DNA from: Streptomyces sp. NBC_01445
GTDB lineage: Bacteria; Actinomycetota; Actinomycetes; Streptomycetales; Streptomycetaceae
DNA length: 64,000 nucleotides
Direction: 5' to 3'
Assembly (NCBI RefSeq): GCF_035918235.1
Contig: NZ_CP109485.1
Span: forward strand, 8,587,001-8,651,000
A program made the translations under genes and the position numbers. Under the pieces are notes generated by a model that made no database searches, had not been told where the DNA came from, and worked only from the letters and a program-made list of their open reading frames with translations. The stretch's first letter is position 1; each line of letters opens with the position of its first letter. Shown one piece after another: positions 1 to 8,198 of this stretch.

Positions 1-163
1 CGGCGGCGATGCCGTAGAGGAAGAAGTCGTACCAGTCGATCACGGCACCGGCCATGCTGGCCGCCGCCCGGCGTCGCGGTGAGGCGCCACCAGGGGGGTG
101 CGGGCTGTCCATGGAGACAACTGTGGTCTCCATGGGCCCTGCGTGAGAGTTGTTGTGGGGCAT
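1..163 (-). CDS. MFS transporter, N-terminal part only (cut by window edge)
   Basis: The reverse strand opens with ATG at 163, preceded by a GGAG ribosome site about 6 bases upstream, and stays open to the window edge. The visible 54 residues are a polar leader followed by AGAVIDWYDFFLYGIAA, the start of the first membrane helix. The VIDWYDFFLYG signature is typical of the metabolite:H+ symporter branch of the major facilitator superfamily (organic-acid and aromatic-acid uptake). It is divergent from the isomerase gene at 336 and shares the upstream region holding a perfect palindrome at 249-264. Substrate cannot be read from this fragment; an aromatic or sugar-acid substrate is inferred from context. 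Confidence 0.8.
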   Translation of the reverse strand, partial: MPHNNSHAGPMETTVVSMDSPHPPGGASPRRRAAASMAGAVIDWYDFFLYGIAA

Positions 164-248
164 CGTTGCTCCAAACCTGGGCGGCCATCGATCACTGCAC
201 GGGCCGTGAGAGTCGAGTCCTGCTGGGCAGGAAGTCATTGACACTGAG

Positions 249-264
249 ATGACTACGTAGTCAT
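249..264. promoter_or_regulatory. 16-bp perfect palindrome, likely operator
   Basis: ATGACTACGTAGTCAT is identical to its reverse complement. It lies between the divergent MFS gene (start 163) and the isomerase gene (start 336). The central CG is characteristic of LacI-family operators, and a LacI-type gene lies at 1970-2971, so this is inferred to be its binding site controlling both divergent units. Confidence 0.55.
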
Positions 265-335
265 TCTGGTTCGGGCAGCGTAGGAACGTCATCTGCGCCG
301 CGTCAATACCCGCACTCGATTGGTGGTTCAAATAC

Positions 336-1190
336 GTGGACGTCACGTTCGGGCTCGCTCACTTGTCGGCCCTGCATCTGGATCCGCCCTCCATGGTCAC
401 CGCGGCGAGCGAGGCCGGCTTTGCCGCGGTCGGTGTGCGGGTCTTCCCCGCCACCGGGACCGAGGCCCGCTATCCGATCGCGGCGGGGGCGCCGATGACA
501 GCCGAGACGGTTCGGCGTTGTCGCAGCACCGGTGTCTCGGTCCTGGACGTCGAGGCCTTCACCCTCGACGGAGCGCGCGGGCCCGCCGAGTGGATGCCCG
601 CGCTGGAGGCCGGGGCAGAACTCGGCGCGCGCATCCTGAACGTCATCGGGGGAGACCCCGATTCGTCCCGACTGCAAGACACACTTGCCGTGTTGGCGGC
701 CGACGCGTCCCGCTTCGGTATCCGCCCCTGCCTCGAACCGATCTCCTACCAGTGCGTCGACACCGTCGCGAAGGCCGCGCGGCTGGCCGAGGGGACAGGG
801 GCCGGGATCATGCTCGATGTCCTGCACTTCGTGCGCGCGGGCGGCGCGGTCGCCGACCTCGAAGCGCTGCCCACCGGGGTCGTCGAGGTGATCCAGCTCT
901 GCGACGGCCCGGCCACGGTCCCCGACCTGCCCACACCGACGGAACTCCCGCTCGGGCAGAGCGTCGACGGTTCCTCGCGGCAGATCGAGTCCCGGGCGCA
1001 TCGCCTGACACCCGGATCGGGGGTCTTCCCTCTGAGCGACATTCTGCGCGCGCTACCGAATGTGCCGATCAGCGTCGAGGTACCCAGCGTCGCCCGGGTC
1101 GCGCGCGAAGGCGCCGGAGCGCACCTCAAGGATCTCCACCGGGCCACCACCACACTGCTCACCTCCCCCGACACTGCAGGAGTCCGCTGA
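336..1190 (+). CDS. sugar phosphate isomerase/epimerase family TIM-barrel protein
   Basis: The 284-residue protein has the layout of the xylose-isomerase-like TIM-barrel (AP endonuclease 2) superfamily, whose members isomerise sugars, inositols or hydroxy-ketoacids with a divalent metal. Typical elements are the early FGLAHLSAL strand, a long run of alternating helices and strands, PCLEPISYQCVDT (metal-ligand glutamate), ILNVIGG, GIMLDVLHF (aspartate and histidine at the barrel mouth) and a late SVEVPS strand. Translation starts at GTG 336. The stop overlaps the ATG of the SDR gene (ATGA at 1190), so the two are translationally coupled. Substrate is unknown; the SDR partner and LacI regulator suggest a polyol, sugar acid or ring-derived hydroxyketone. 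Confidence 0.8.
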   Translation: MDVTFGLAHLSALHLDPPSMVTAASEAGFAAVGVRVFPATGTEARYPIAAGAPMTAETVRRCRSTGVSVLDVEAFTLDGARGPAEWMPALEAGAELGARILNVIGGDPDSSRLQDTLAVLAADASRFGIRPCLEPISYQCVDTVAKAARLAEGTGAGIMLDVLHFVRAGGAVADLEALPTGVVEVIQLCDGPATVPDLPTPTELPLGQSVDGSSRQIESRAHRLTPGSGVFPLSDILRALPNVPISVEVPSVARVAREGAGAHLKDLHRATTTLLTSPDTAGVR

Positions 1191-1957
1191 TGACCGAGCT
1201 CGTCGACACCTCGGCCCCCACAACCGACTACTGGCCTGGCCGCTACCGCGACCAGGTCGTCCTGGTCACCGGCGCGGCGGGCGGACTCGCCGCACCCACC
1301 TGCCGGCGCCTCGCCCGTGAAGGTGCCACCGTGATCTGCACGGACGTGGCGGGCGACGGGGACGGCTCCTCTCCCGAGACATGCCTGTCCCTTGATGTCA
1401 CCGACCCGGAAGCCTGGTGCCGGGTCGTCGCCGACATCATGCGCACACACGGGCGGCTCGACGGCGCGCTCCTGGCCCACGGAGTGCAAGGCCCCGAGAC
1501 ACCGATCGACGAGACACCCAGGGACGGCTGGCAGCACACCCTCGCCATCAACCTCGACGGCTGTCTGCACGGCCTCAGCGCCGCCCTGCCGGCGATGCGC
1601 GCACGCGGCTACGGACGTGTCACCATCCTGTCCTCCATAGCCGGCCGCGAAGGCAACCCGCACCAGGCCGCCTACTCCGCGTCGAAGGCCGCTGTCATCT
1701 CCCTGGTGAAGACCGCGGCAAAGGAGTACGCACGCGACGGCATCACCGTCAACGCCGTCGCCCCCTCGATGATGCGGACCCGCATGCTCGAGGACCTCAG
1801 CGAGGAACGCAATGCCGCGCTGCTCGCCCGGGTACCGATGGGCAGGGTCGGCACACCGGAGGAATTCGCCGCGCTCGCGGCCTGGCTGCTCTCGCCCGAG
1901 GCCAGCTACACCACAGGACAGACCCTCGACCTGAGCGGCGGGCGCAACACCGCCTGA
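1190..1957 (+). CDS. SDR family NAD(P)-dependent oxidoreductase
   Basis: This is a 255-residue classical short-chain dehydrogenase. The Rossmann motif is VTGAAGGLA (about residues 26-34), with Asp52 after beta-strand 2 favouring NAD. A structural NxxG-type Asn121, a catalytic Ser at about 149 and the YSASK motif (Tyr162, Lys166) are all present. The usual NAG motif is replaced by LLAHG. The C-terminus ends in TGQTLDLSGG as in most classical SDRs. It overlaps the isomerase stop by four bases, so an isomerase-plus-dehydrogenase couple acting on one hydroxylated substrate is inferred. An upstream in-frame extension to 320 exists but only reads through the isomerase gene, so the start is set at 1190. 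Confidence 0.88.
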   Translation: MTELVDTSAPTTDYWPGRYRDQVVLVTGAAGGLAAPTCRRLAREGATVICTDVAGDGDGSSPETCLSLDVTDPEAWCRVVADIMRTHGRLDGALLAHGVQGPETPIDETPRDGWQHTLAINLDGCLHGLSAALPAMRARGYGRVTILSSIAGREGNPHQAAYSASKAAVISLVKTAAKEYARDGITVNAVAPSMMRTRMLEDLSEERNAALLARVPMGRVGTPEEFAALAAWLLSPEASYTTGQTLDLSGGRNTA

Positions 1958-1969
1958 TCCTCTGTTCGT

Positions 1970-2971
1970 TCACGCCGGCGCGGCGGTCGTGCCCCGCTCG
2001 ATCAGTCGCACCGGGAAGACCGTCTGGGAGAACTCGCTGTCTGCCCGGCCCTCGAGCCGGTCGATGAGCACGTCCACCGCCTTCGTCGCCATCTCCGTGA
2101 ACGGCTGGTGCACCGTGGTGAGGTTGATCATCGACCACCGAGCCGGTTCCGAGTCGTCGAACCCGACCACGGACAACTCCTCGGGGACCCGGATCCCGAG
2201 CTGCGACGCCGCATCCAGCGCCGCGAACGCGAAAGAGTCCGTCGAGCAGAAAATCGCGGTCGGTCGCGGCTCCACCGCCAACAACGAACGGGCCATCTCC
2301 AACCCGCTCTCGTGATCGATGGGCCCTCGCCGCACGTACTCCTCCGGGAGATCCAGGCCACGTTCCCGGAGCGCGTCCCGCATGCCGTCCTCGCGCTCAC
2401 GGCCATTGCTCACCGTGCGCGGGACCGACAGCATCGCGATCCTGTGGTGTCCCAGCTCGCCCAGGTGATGTGCGACCAGTGCACCGCCCGCTCGGTCCTC
2501 GCTCATGACGGTGTCCGCGCGCAGGTCCGAGAAGTCGCGACTGAGAAGCACCATCGGCATGTGACGTGCCGCCACCTGGGCCACTCCCGGGGAGTCGTCC
2601 GTCGCGGACATGAAGATCAGCCCGTCGACGATCGCCTCGTTCAGGACCTCCAGGGCGTCCGCGTCGTGCGTTTCCTCAGGGTCGCGGATGAGGGCCATCC
2701 GATAGCCGCGCGCCGCCGACCGCTCCTGGATCGCCGCGATCGCCGGCGGGTACAGGGGGCTCCTCAGGTCGGCCACAACCACGCCGAGCGCCTTCGCTCG
2801 ACGCGTGACCAGCATCCGGGCCGCGGCATCGGGCCGGTATCCGAGCGCCTGCGCCGCGTCGATCACGCGTCGACGGGTCTTCTCCGTCACGGAGGGATGT
2901 CCGCGCAGCGCCCGGGACACCGTCGTCTGGGAAAGACCCAGCTGCCGTGCCAGGTCGACACTCGTCACCAT
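1970..2971 (-). CDS. LacI family transcriptional regulator
   Basis: This 333-residue repressor begins with a canonical LacI helix-turn-helix, VDLARQLGLSQTTVSRAL, then the hinge GYRPDAAARMLVTRRAKALG. A periplasmic-binding-like sensor domain follows, with the usual GFDDSEPARW and SVVGFDD strands near the end. I chose ATG 2971, which places the helix-turn-helix four residues in. A GTG at 2998 would add nine residues. It is convergent with the isomerase/SDR pair (13 bases between stops), which suggests it senses a metabolite of that pair. The palindrome at 249-264 is the best candidate operator. Confidence 0.9.
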   Translation of the reverse strand: MVTSVDLARQLGLSQTTVSRALRGHPSVTEKTRRRVIDAAQALGYRPDAAARMLVTRRAKALGVVVADLRSPLYPPAIAAIQERSAARGYRMALIRDPEETHDADALEVLNEAIVDGLIFMSATDDSPGVAQVAARHMPMVLLSRDFSDLRADTVMSEDRAGGALVAHHLGELGHHRIAMLSVPRTVSNGREREDGMRDALRERGLDLPEEYVRRGPIDHESGLEMARSLLAVEPRPTAIFCSTDSFAFAALDAASQLGIRVPEELSVVGFDDSEPARWSMINLTTVHQPFTEMATKAVDVLIDRLEGRADSEFSQTVFPVRLIERGTTAAPA

Positions 2972-2998
2972 GGTATGAGGATACGGCTCCACCTGCAC

Positions 2999-3271
2999 GC
3001 CCCTGCAGCCCGCTCTCCGAAGTCGGTCTCACCGCGTGTTGTGGTCGGCGCGTGAGGCTGATGCGAACCATGCGGTGTGCGACAGGTGTCACCGACAGCC
3101 TCTCCGTCCCCGACGAGCTGCTTACCACCATGTGCACACCGGCAGTGCACTCACGTTCAGGTGGCCGGCGCCACTATGGGCCGGGAGACCGTGTTGAAGG
3201 CCGAGACTGAGGCACCCTCTTCCGGGGCCCTCGATGGCGGGACGTGCCCGAGTCGCCTGATCCCGCCCGGG
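2999..3271. other. intergenic stretch without a recognised gene
   Basis: No reading frame here shows family features, and short open frames on both strands lack coherent codon use. The LacI promoter must lie at its left end. The IS21 terminal repeats begin at about 3272. Confidence 0.5.
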
Positions 3272-3650
3272 TGTCCACGGACAGTGTGACGTCCGGGTGA
3301 GCGGACAGTTCGGATCTTGGTGGGCGGACAACTCATCTCCCGTTGCGGTATGACTTTTCGTCGCCCGGTTGGCGGGTCAGCCGTTCGGGGCGAGGGGCTC
3401 GACTCCCTGCCCGCTGGTGGCCTGCGTCAGTCGCAGCGAGGAGCCTTCGGTGAGCACGATGTGAGCGTGGTGCAGGAGCCGGTCGACGGCGGCGGTGGCC
3501 AAGGTCTTGGGCATGATCGAATCGAAGCCTGAGGGATGAAGGTTGCTCGTCACGATCACCGAGCGGCGCTCGTAGGCGGCATCGATCACGCGGTAGAACG
3601 CCTCGGCGGCGGCTTGCCCGCAGGGCAGCATGCGGGTTCGTCTCGTCGTT
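3272..3650 (-). mobile_element. IS21-family remnant: end repeats plus truncated istB
   Basis: On the reverse strand, 3377 to about 3640 encodes the C-terminal part of an IstB-type helper ATPase. Recognisable pieces are FYRVIDAAYERRSVIVTSN, ATAAVDRLLHHAHIVLTEG and SLRLTQATSGQG. The preceding residues (to 3808) are not IstB-like, so the ATP-binding half is missing. Beyond the stop, CGGACA recurs at 3278, 3302 and 3325 with 23-24 base spacing. IS21 ends carry such multiple repeats and finish in TG..CA, which fits TGTCCACGGACA near 3272. This is a 5'-truncated, inactive copy. Confidence 0.75.
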
Positions 3651-3864
3651 CTCGCAAGCGGCCCCCAGATCGGCGTGGACGTCATGGTCCGGCCCTCCGA
3701 CCTCGCGGAAGCGGCGTCATGCGTCTGATGCATCACAGGCACGAACTTCTGGTGAAGTCCCTGGCCTATACGCCCCTCGAAGCGCATCCGCATGATGGCT
3801 GCCATCACTCCGTGACGTCGGTTATGACATCCATCGGCTCACGAAACTCTATGAGAGAGGCACC

Positions 3865-5055
3865 ATGACAATGTCGTCCAGCGCCACAGTGTCGGATCTC
3901 GAAACCTCTGACGCCGAGCTGGTGGGCCGCGCCACCGGCCTGGTCCCGCTGATCCGTGAGTACGCCGCGCAAGGTTCCGAGGCGCGGCGAGTGGTCCCCG
4001 AGGTGGTCAAGGCGCTGGAGGACGCGGACATCTTCCGTCTGCTCGTGCCCAAGCGGTACGGCGGCCACGGGACGACGCTGCGCACCGCCGTCGACGCCGT
4101 GGCCGAGGTGGCCCGTGGTGATGGTTCGACCGGATGGATCGCCGCGCTGATGACCGTCGCCACGGGATTCGCCTCGACTGCCTCCGCTCAGGCACAGGAG
4201 GAGATCTTCGGTGCGCATCCGAAGGCGAAGCTGTGCGGCATCTTCTCCCTGGGAGGCAAGTCGGAGCGGGTCGACGGCGGCTACCTGATCAGTGGCCGCT
4301 GGCCTTACGCCTCGGGTTCCTTCGCTGCCGACTGGGGGAGCCTGGGAATCTCCCTCGAGAGCGGCGAGGCCGCGATGGCGTTGGTCCCGGCGGAAACATG
4401 GACGATCGAGCCGACCTGGTTCGTCACCGGGATGAAGGGCACGGGCAGCGACACCATCGTGATCGAAGACCACTTCGTTCCCGATCACCGGATTCATTCG
4501 GTCAAAGACCGCTCCGAGGAACGCTACCGAACGCCCCACCCTGATGACCGGATGGCTTCGATGGCCCTCAACGCGGTCGCCGCCGCCATTCTCGTCGCAC
4601 CGCAGATCGGTCTGGGCCGGCACGCGCTGGAGATCACCCGGGCCAAGCTGCCCCACAAGCCGGTGGCCTACACCGGCTACCAGGAGGCAAGGCTCTCCCC
4701 CACCCACCAGATCGGCGTGGCGAACGCGGCCACCAAGCTGCACCTGGCCGAGCTGACGATGTACCGCATGTGCCTCGACCTCGACCGGGCCGCGGACGAA
4801 CGCCGGCTGCCCGACCTGGAGACTCGCGCTCGGATCCGCAACGACACCGGCGTGGTCGCCGAACTGGTCAAGGACGCGATCGACATGCTGCTGACCGCCA
4901 ACGGTGCCGGCTCCTTCGCCGAGGTCAACGTGCTCAACCGCATCTGGCGGGACTCCGGGACCGCCGCCCGGCATGCCCTCGTCACCCCCGAGATCGGCAA
5001 GGAGGCCTACGGCCGACTGCTGCTCGGCAACGAAGAACCGACGATCGCGCTGTGA
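3865..5055 (+). CDS. flavin-dependent monooxygenase, oxygenase component (acyl-CoA dehydrogenase fold)
   Basis: The 396-residue protein has the acyl-CoA dehydrogenase-like fold used by group D two-component monooxygenases (HsaA, HpaB-like and p-hydroxyphenylacetate hydroxylase types). Seen are an N-terminal helical domain with LVPKRYGGHG, a mid-domain GDGSTGWIAAL, YLISGRWPYASGS, and a C-terminal four-helix bundle ending in AYGRLLLGNEEPT. The acyl-CoA dehydrogenase catalytic glutamate context is absent. Such enzymes use reduced FMN/FAD from a partner reductase to hydroxylate phenolic rings; that partner overlaps at 5052. ATG 3865 follows a GAGAGG ribosome site. The substrate is probably a phenolic or ring intermediate, but is not defined by sequence alone. 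Confidence 0.85.
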   Translation: MTMSSSATVSDLETSDAELVGRATGLVPLIREYAAQGSEARRVVPEVVKALEDADIFRLLVPKRYGGHGTTLRTAVDAVAEVARGDGSTGWIAALMTVATGFASTASAQAQEEIFGAHPKAKLCGIFSLGGKSERVDGGYLISGRWPYASGSFAADWGSLGISLESGEAAMALVPAETWTIEPTWFVTGMKGTGSDTIVIEDHFVPDHRIHSVKDRSEERYRTPHPDDRMASMALNAVAAAILVAPQIGLGRHALEITRAKLPHKPVAYTGYQEARLSPTHQIGVANAATKLHLAELTMYRMCLDLDRAADERRLPDLETRARIRNDTGVVAELVKDAIDMLLTANGAGSFAEVNVLNRIWRDSGTAARHALVTPEIGKEAYGRLLLGNEEPTIAL

Positions 5056-5621
5056 AGACAGCGACCATGCAGACGACCACACCTGTTCCCACCACGAAAC
5101 AGAGCGGCCTGGCCGCCGACGCCACCGACTACCGACGCGTCCTCGGACACGTCCCGACCAGCGTGGCCGTCGTCACCGCAAGCGCCAGGTCCGGGCCCGT
5201 CGGGATGACCGTCGGCTCGTTCACCTCGGTCTCGCTGGACCCGCCACTCATCGCCTTCTTCGTCGACCGGTCCTCCAGCACGTGGCCGCGCCTGTACGAG
5301 GCAAGCCACTTCGGCGTCAACATCCTCGGCCACAACCACAGCGAGCTGTGCAAGGCGTTCTCCCGGCGCGGCCAGGACCGCTTCCTCGACTTGGACTGGC
5401 ATATGTCGGCTCGCGGCTTGCCTCTCCTGGACGAGGCGATCGTCACCCTGGAATGCACGAGGTTCAAGGTCGATCTCATTGGCGATCACTACCAGGTGGT
5501 CGGCCGCGTCGAGTCACTGGAGCTGCGCGCCACCGATCCCCCGCTGATCTTCCTGCGCGGCGGCTTCCTGGATCTGAGTGCCTCGGGCGCAGCGTCCGGA
5601 CGCGACGAAGGGGACGGATGA
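5052..5621 (+). CDS. flavin reductase (HpaC-like) of two-component monooxygenase
   Basis: This FMN-binding split-barrel reductase of about 189 residues has GMTVGSFTSVSLDPPLIAFF and FGVNILGHNHSELCKAF, both conserved in the flavin reductase-like family, and the late GDHYQVVGRVESLE strand that replaces the usual GDH-x-hydrophobic-GRV element. It would use NAD(P)H to supply free reduced flavin to the oxygenase encoded just upstream. GTG 5052 overlaps the oxygenase stop (GTGA), giving coupling; ATG 5067 is the alternative start. Its own stop overlaps the next gene (ATGA at 5618), so the three genes form one operon. Confidence 0.87.
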   Translation: MKTATMQTTTPVPTTKQSGLAADATDYRRVLGHVPTSVAVVTASARSGPVGMTVGSFTSVSLDPPLIAFFVDRSSSTWPRLYEASHFGVNILGHNHSELCKAFSRRGQDRFLDLDWHMSARGLPLLDEAIVTLECTRFKVDLIGDHYQVVGRVESLELRATDPPLIFLRGGFLDLSASGAASGRDEGDG

Positions 5622-5926
5622 TCTACGAGCACGCCGAACTGCATGTCCACCCGAGGGGAGGCGTTCGGCTCGAAACGGACTTCGCGGCGGTCCGGCATCT
5701 GCTGTTGGAGGCTCCCGGGTGCCGATCCGCCGAACTGCTGCGCAGCGTCGACCACCCTGACACCTACCTGCTGCGCGTCGGTTGGGAACGGCTCGAGGAC
5801 CACACCGACGTCTTCCCCGGAACCCCGCAGGCGAAGGCCTTTGCCGAGGCAGTCGCACCACACTGTGTCGCCCGGCCCCGGGTCGTCCACTACGCGGCCC
5901 AGGGAGACAGTACAACCGCCGCGTGA
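5618..5926 (+). CDS. antibiotic biosynthesis monooxygenase (ABM) domain protein
   Basis: The 102-residue single-domain protein has the ferredoxin-like dimeric alpha/beta barrel pattern: a beta-strand with EHAELHVHP, helix DFAAVRHLLLEAPGC, strand SAELLRSVDHPDTYLLRVGW, a helix around TPQAKAFAEAVAPH and a closing strand RPRVVHY. ABM proteins include cofactor-free quinone-forming monooxygenases and auxiliary or isomerase-like proteins. Position at the end of the monooxygenase/reductase operon suggests it handles the hydroxylated or quinone product. Activity cannot be assigned from sequence. Confidence 0.72.
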   Translation: MIYEHAELHVHPRGGVRLETDFAAVRHLLLEAPGCRSAELLRSVDHPDTYLLRVGWERLEDHTDVFPGTPQAKAFAEAVAPHCVARPRVVHYAAQGDSTTAA

Positions 5927-6151
5927 CAACCCGCAGACCGGGGGCTTCCAATGGCCTCCGCCCTCCCTCACTTTCCCTGGAGCGGTGCCCTACGACGGGC
6001 CGGCCACACCGCTCGGCCGCGGCATCAAATGGCCGGCTGGCGTCGCTTCCAAGGAGCCTGAGCGTGGAGGCACTCGGGCGCTCTGAGGTCAACTCCGTTC
6101 GCGCGCATGTGCCCTGACGAGGTTGCGAGAGACAGGAACAGGAGACACAGC

Positions 6152-7093
6152 ATGGGTCGGATTGTCATCAGCGGCGCCTCGGGAGACTTGGGGCGCCGTG
6201 TCACGGACTTGCTTCTCAACGCGGATCCCCATCTCGAACTGACGCTTGTAACGCGCACGCCGGAGAATCTCCGCCAGCGCGAGGCGCAAGGGCTCCGGAT
6301 CTGTCGAGGCGACTACCGGGAGGCCGTTTCCCTGGATGCCGCGTACGGCGGCGGGGAGATACTCTTCTTGATCAGCGGACTGAATCTCGGCCGACGAGTT
6401 TCCGAGCACCGGACTGCGATTGCTGCAGCGCAGCGGGCTGGCATTCGCCATATCGTGTACACCTCGGTGGGAGGCGTACAGCCGAATAATCCGGCCCTGT
6501 CGGCCAAGGACCACTATCAGACTGAGCTTGATCTGCGAGCGTCAGGTCTGACATATACAATTCTCAGGAATTCTCTCTATTCTGAGATTGTAAGCAACGT
6601 TCTTCTTGCGCCTGCAGTAGCAAGTGGGTTGATGGTGCAGGCAACGGGCTATGGCTTCCTTGCGCCAGTCGCGAAGCAGGATGTGGTACGTAGCGCTGCT
6701 ACTTGTCTGCTACAGGCCGAGCGACATGCCGGTGCCGTTTACGAGATCACCGGCACCGAATTGCTGAACTTCCATGACATCGCGGTGATCGGTTCGGAAG
6801 TGCACCGTACCCCTGTCAGGTATGTCCCGGTGTCGGCCGAAGACCGTCTCGCCTTCTTCGATTCCGTGGGGATTCCTCGAACCTATGACCCGAACATGCC
6901 GCCGAGCGCGGACGGGCACATGTGGGCCAGCGACGAATTGGTATCAGCTGAAGTTGCCATCGCCGAGGGGTACCAAGCCATCCTGTCTCACCACGTGGAG
7001 CACATCACGGGGCAAGACGCCGAGTCGCTGCGATCTGTGACGGAGCGTTGCAAGTCATTGCGCTACGACGAGACGGATGCGGCTGTTTCGTAG
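6152..7093 (+). CDS. NmrA-like NAD(P)-binding oxidoreductase (atypical SDR)
   Basis: This 313-residue protein begins with MGRIVISGASGDLGRRV, the glycine-rich nucleotide-binding motif of NmrA/QOR2-type atypical SDRs, and continues with HIVYTSVGG and LRASGLTYTILRNSLY, both characteristic of that group. The classical YxxxK pair is not in the usual place, as expected for this branch (quinone oxidoreductases and redox sensors). ATG 6152 has GGAG eight bases upstream; a longer in-frame start at 6107 lacks support. The gene has clearly more A/T in third positions than its neighbours (for example about 6550-6720), pointing to separate acquisition. It may reduce a quinone made by the upstream monooxygenase, which is an inference from position. 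Confidence 0.8.
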   Translation: MGRIVISGASGDLGRRVTDLLLNADPHLELTLVTRTPENLRQREAQGLRICRGDYREAVSLDAAYGGGEILFLISGLNLGRRVSEHRTAIAAAQRAGIRHIVYTSVGGVQPNNPALSAKDHYQTELDLRASGLTYTILRNSLYSEIVSNVLLAPAVASGLMVQATGYGFLAPVAKQDVVRSAATCLLQAERHAGAVYEITGTELLNFHDIAVIGSEVHRTPVRYVPVSAEDRLAFFDSVGIPRTYDPNMPPSADGHMWASDELVSAEVAIAEGYQAILSHHVEHITGQDAESLRSVTERCKSLRYDETDAAVS

Positions 7094-7239
7094 CCGGTCC
7101 GATCCCCCGTTTAGCCTCGATCTTTCGTGACGGCTCACTTGTTCAACGACCCTGTTGGCGAATTCATGGCGCGTAGCATTGTCGGCTCCTGGGACTGGTC
7201 CTCGGGGGCCGATGCCGTGGCGGGTTGGAGGTCGACGAC

Positions 7240-7428
7240 GTCGTTGTGGCTCAGGAATACGGGAGACGTGCCGGTGGAGACGGCTCGAGTCGCGAAGACC
7301 GCGTTCCCCAAGGGGAGTCTGGTGATCCGCGTCCGCGATGAGCTGGGGGTTCTGTTCGCCGACGAGGAGTTCGCGGACCCGTTTCCCGTGCGTGGCCAGA
7401 TCGCCGGGTCGCCAGGGAGTGATGCGGA
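7240..7428 (+). pseudogene. IS1182-family transposase, N-terminal fragment
   Basis: The forward-strand frame at about 7268-7423 reads PVETARVAKTAFPKGSLVIR, then RVRDELGVLFADEEFADPF and PVRGQIAGSPG. This matches the N-terminus of IS1182-type transposases (VRVARAAFPKG, MRDELG, FADLFPTRGQPAEAPW) as known from the family. It stops after about 50 homologous residues and there is no DDE domain. The fragment abuts the break in the MetE-like gene on the other strand, so its arrival probably caused that truncation. Confidence 0.65.
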
Positions 7429-8056
7429 TTCTTGAATCAGATATCGCCATCAAGGTGTCGTCCAACTGCAGGTAACGGCAGCCGAGTTCGTGCACGCCGC
7501 GGATCTGGGCCGCGTAGGCGTCAGTGAGGTCGGACCAGAGGTCATCGAGGTCGGGGTAGACGGACGCGTCGATCGCGGAGCGCCCGCCTCGGTAGTGGAC
7601 CATGCTCGGCGAGAGGATGGTCAGTTTCGGTGTGACACCGTCGGCGACGGCGTCACGGAGGAAGGCGAAGGCGTCGCCGAAGATCGTGTGGTCGAGTCGT
7701 ACGGTGCCGTCGATGCGCGTGGAGGGCGGCGCGAACTCGATGTCGCCGTCCTCGTTGTGGAAGCGGACGTGCAGCGACTCGTCCTCGACGCGGCTGATGC
7801 CGCCGAGGGCGTAGATGAAGTCCATGTGCCAGGAGGCGCGGCGGAATTCGCTGTCGGTCGCACTGCGCAGCCCGGCTTCCCGCTGCATCGCGACGACCTC
7901 ACGGACCGCCTCGTCCTCGGCCGCGGTGAGTGCGGTACCGTCGATCTTCCCTGCGGCATGCTCCTCCCTGGCCTGGAGGAGCGCGGACGGACGGAGCAGG
8001 CTGCCGACGTGATCGGCGCGGAACGGGGCTTGCGCGGTGGCGGTCATGGCTGACAT
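7429..8056 (-). pseudogene. truncated cobalamin-independent methionine synthase-like (MetE C-terminal family) gene
   Basis: The reverse strand from ATG 8056 (GAGG ribosome site nearby) encodes about 205 residues of the MetE/UROD-like family: FRADHVGSLLRPSALL, AMQREAGLRSATDSEFRRAS, TPKLTILSPSMVHYRGG and YLQLDDTLMAISDSRIR. Similarity ends abruptly at about 7430. The frame then runs on to 7055 through sequence derived from the IS1182 fragment on the opposite strand. The family is normally about 370 residues with later zinc-ligand cysteines (CRGN and CGF regions), which are missing. The product would lack the zinc site, so it is called a pseudogene. Confidence 0.75.
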
Positions 8057-8198
8057 CCCTTCCTCGGCTCCTCGACTACAGCCCACACCCTCACCCGGAA
8101 CGGTGGGCGGCTCAACCGCCTGACGCGAGGTTGCAAGAACTCCGACAGCGGGAGCGGTACCGTCTTCGGCGCACAACGATGAGTCGCGCGCGGAGAAG

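Noticed and set aside
320..1957. 545-codon forward frame containing the SDR
   Set aside because: The first 290 codons are an out-of-frame reading of the isomerase gene; the SDR starts at 1190 with an ATGA overlap.
7055..7428. C-terminal continuation of the MetE-like reading frame
   Set aside because: The residues there are not MetE-like and are antisense to IS1182-type coding sequence; counted as a run-on beyond the break.
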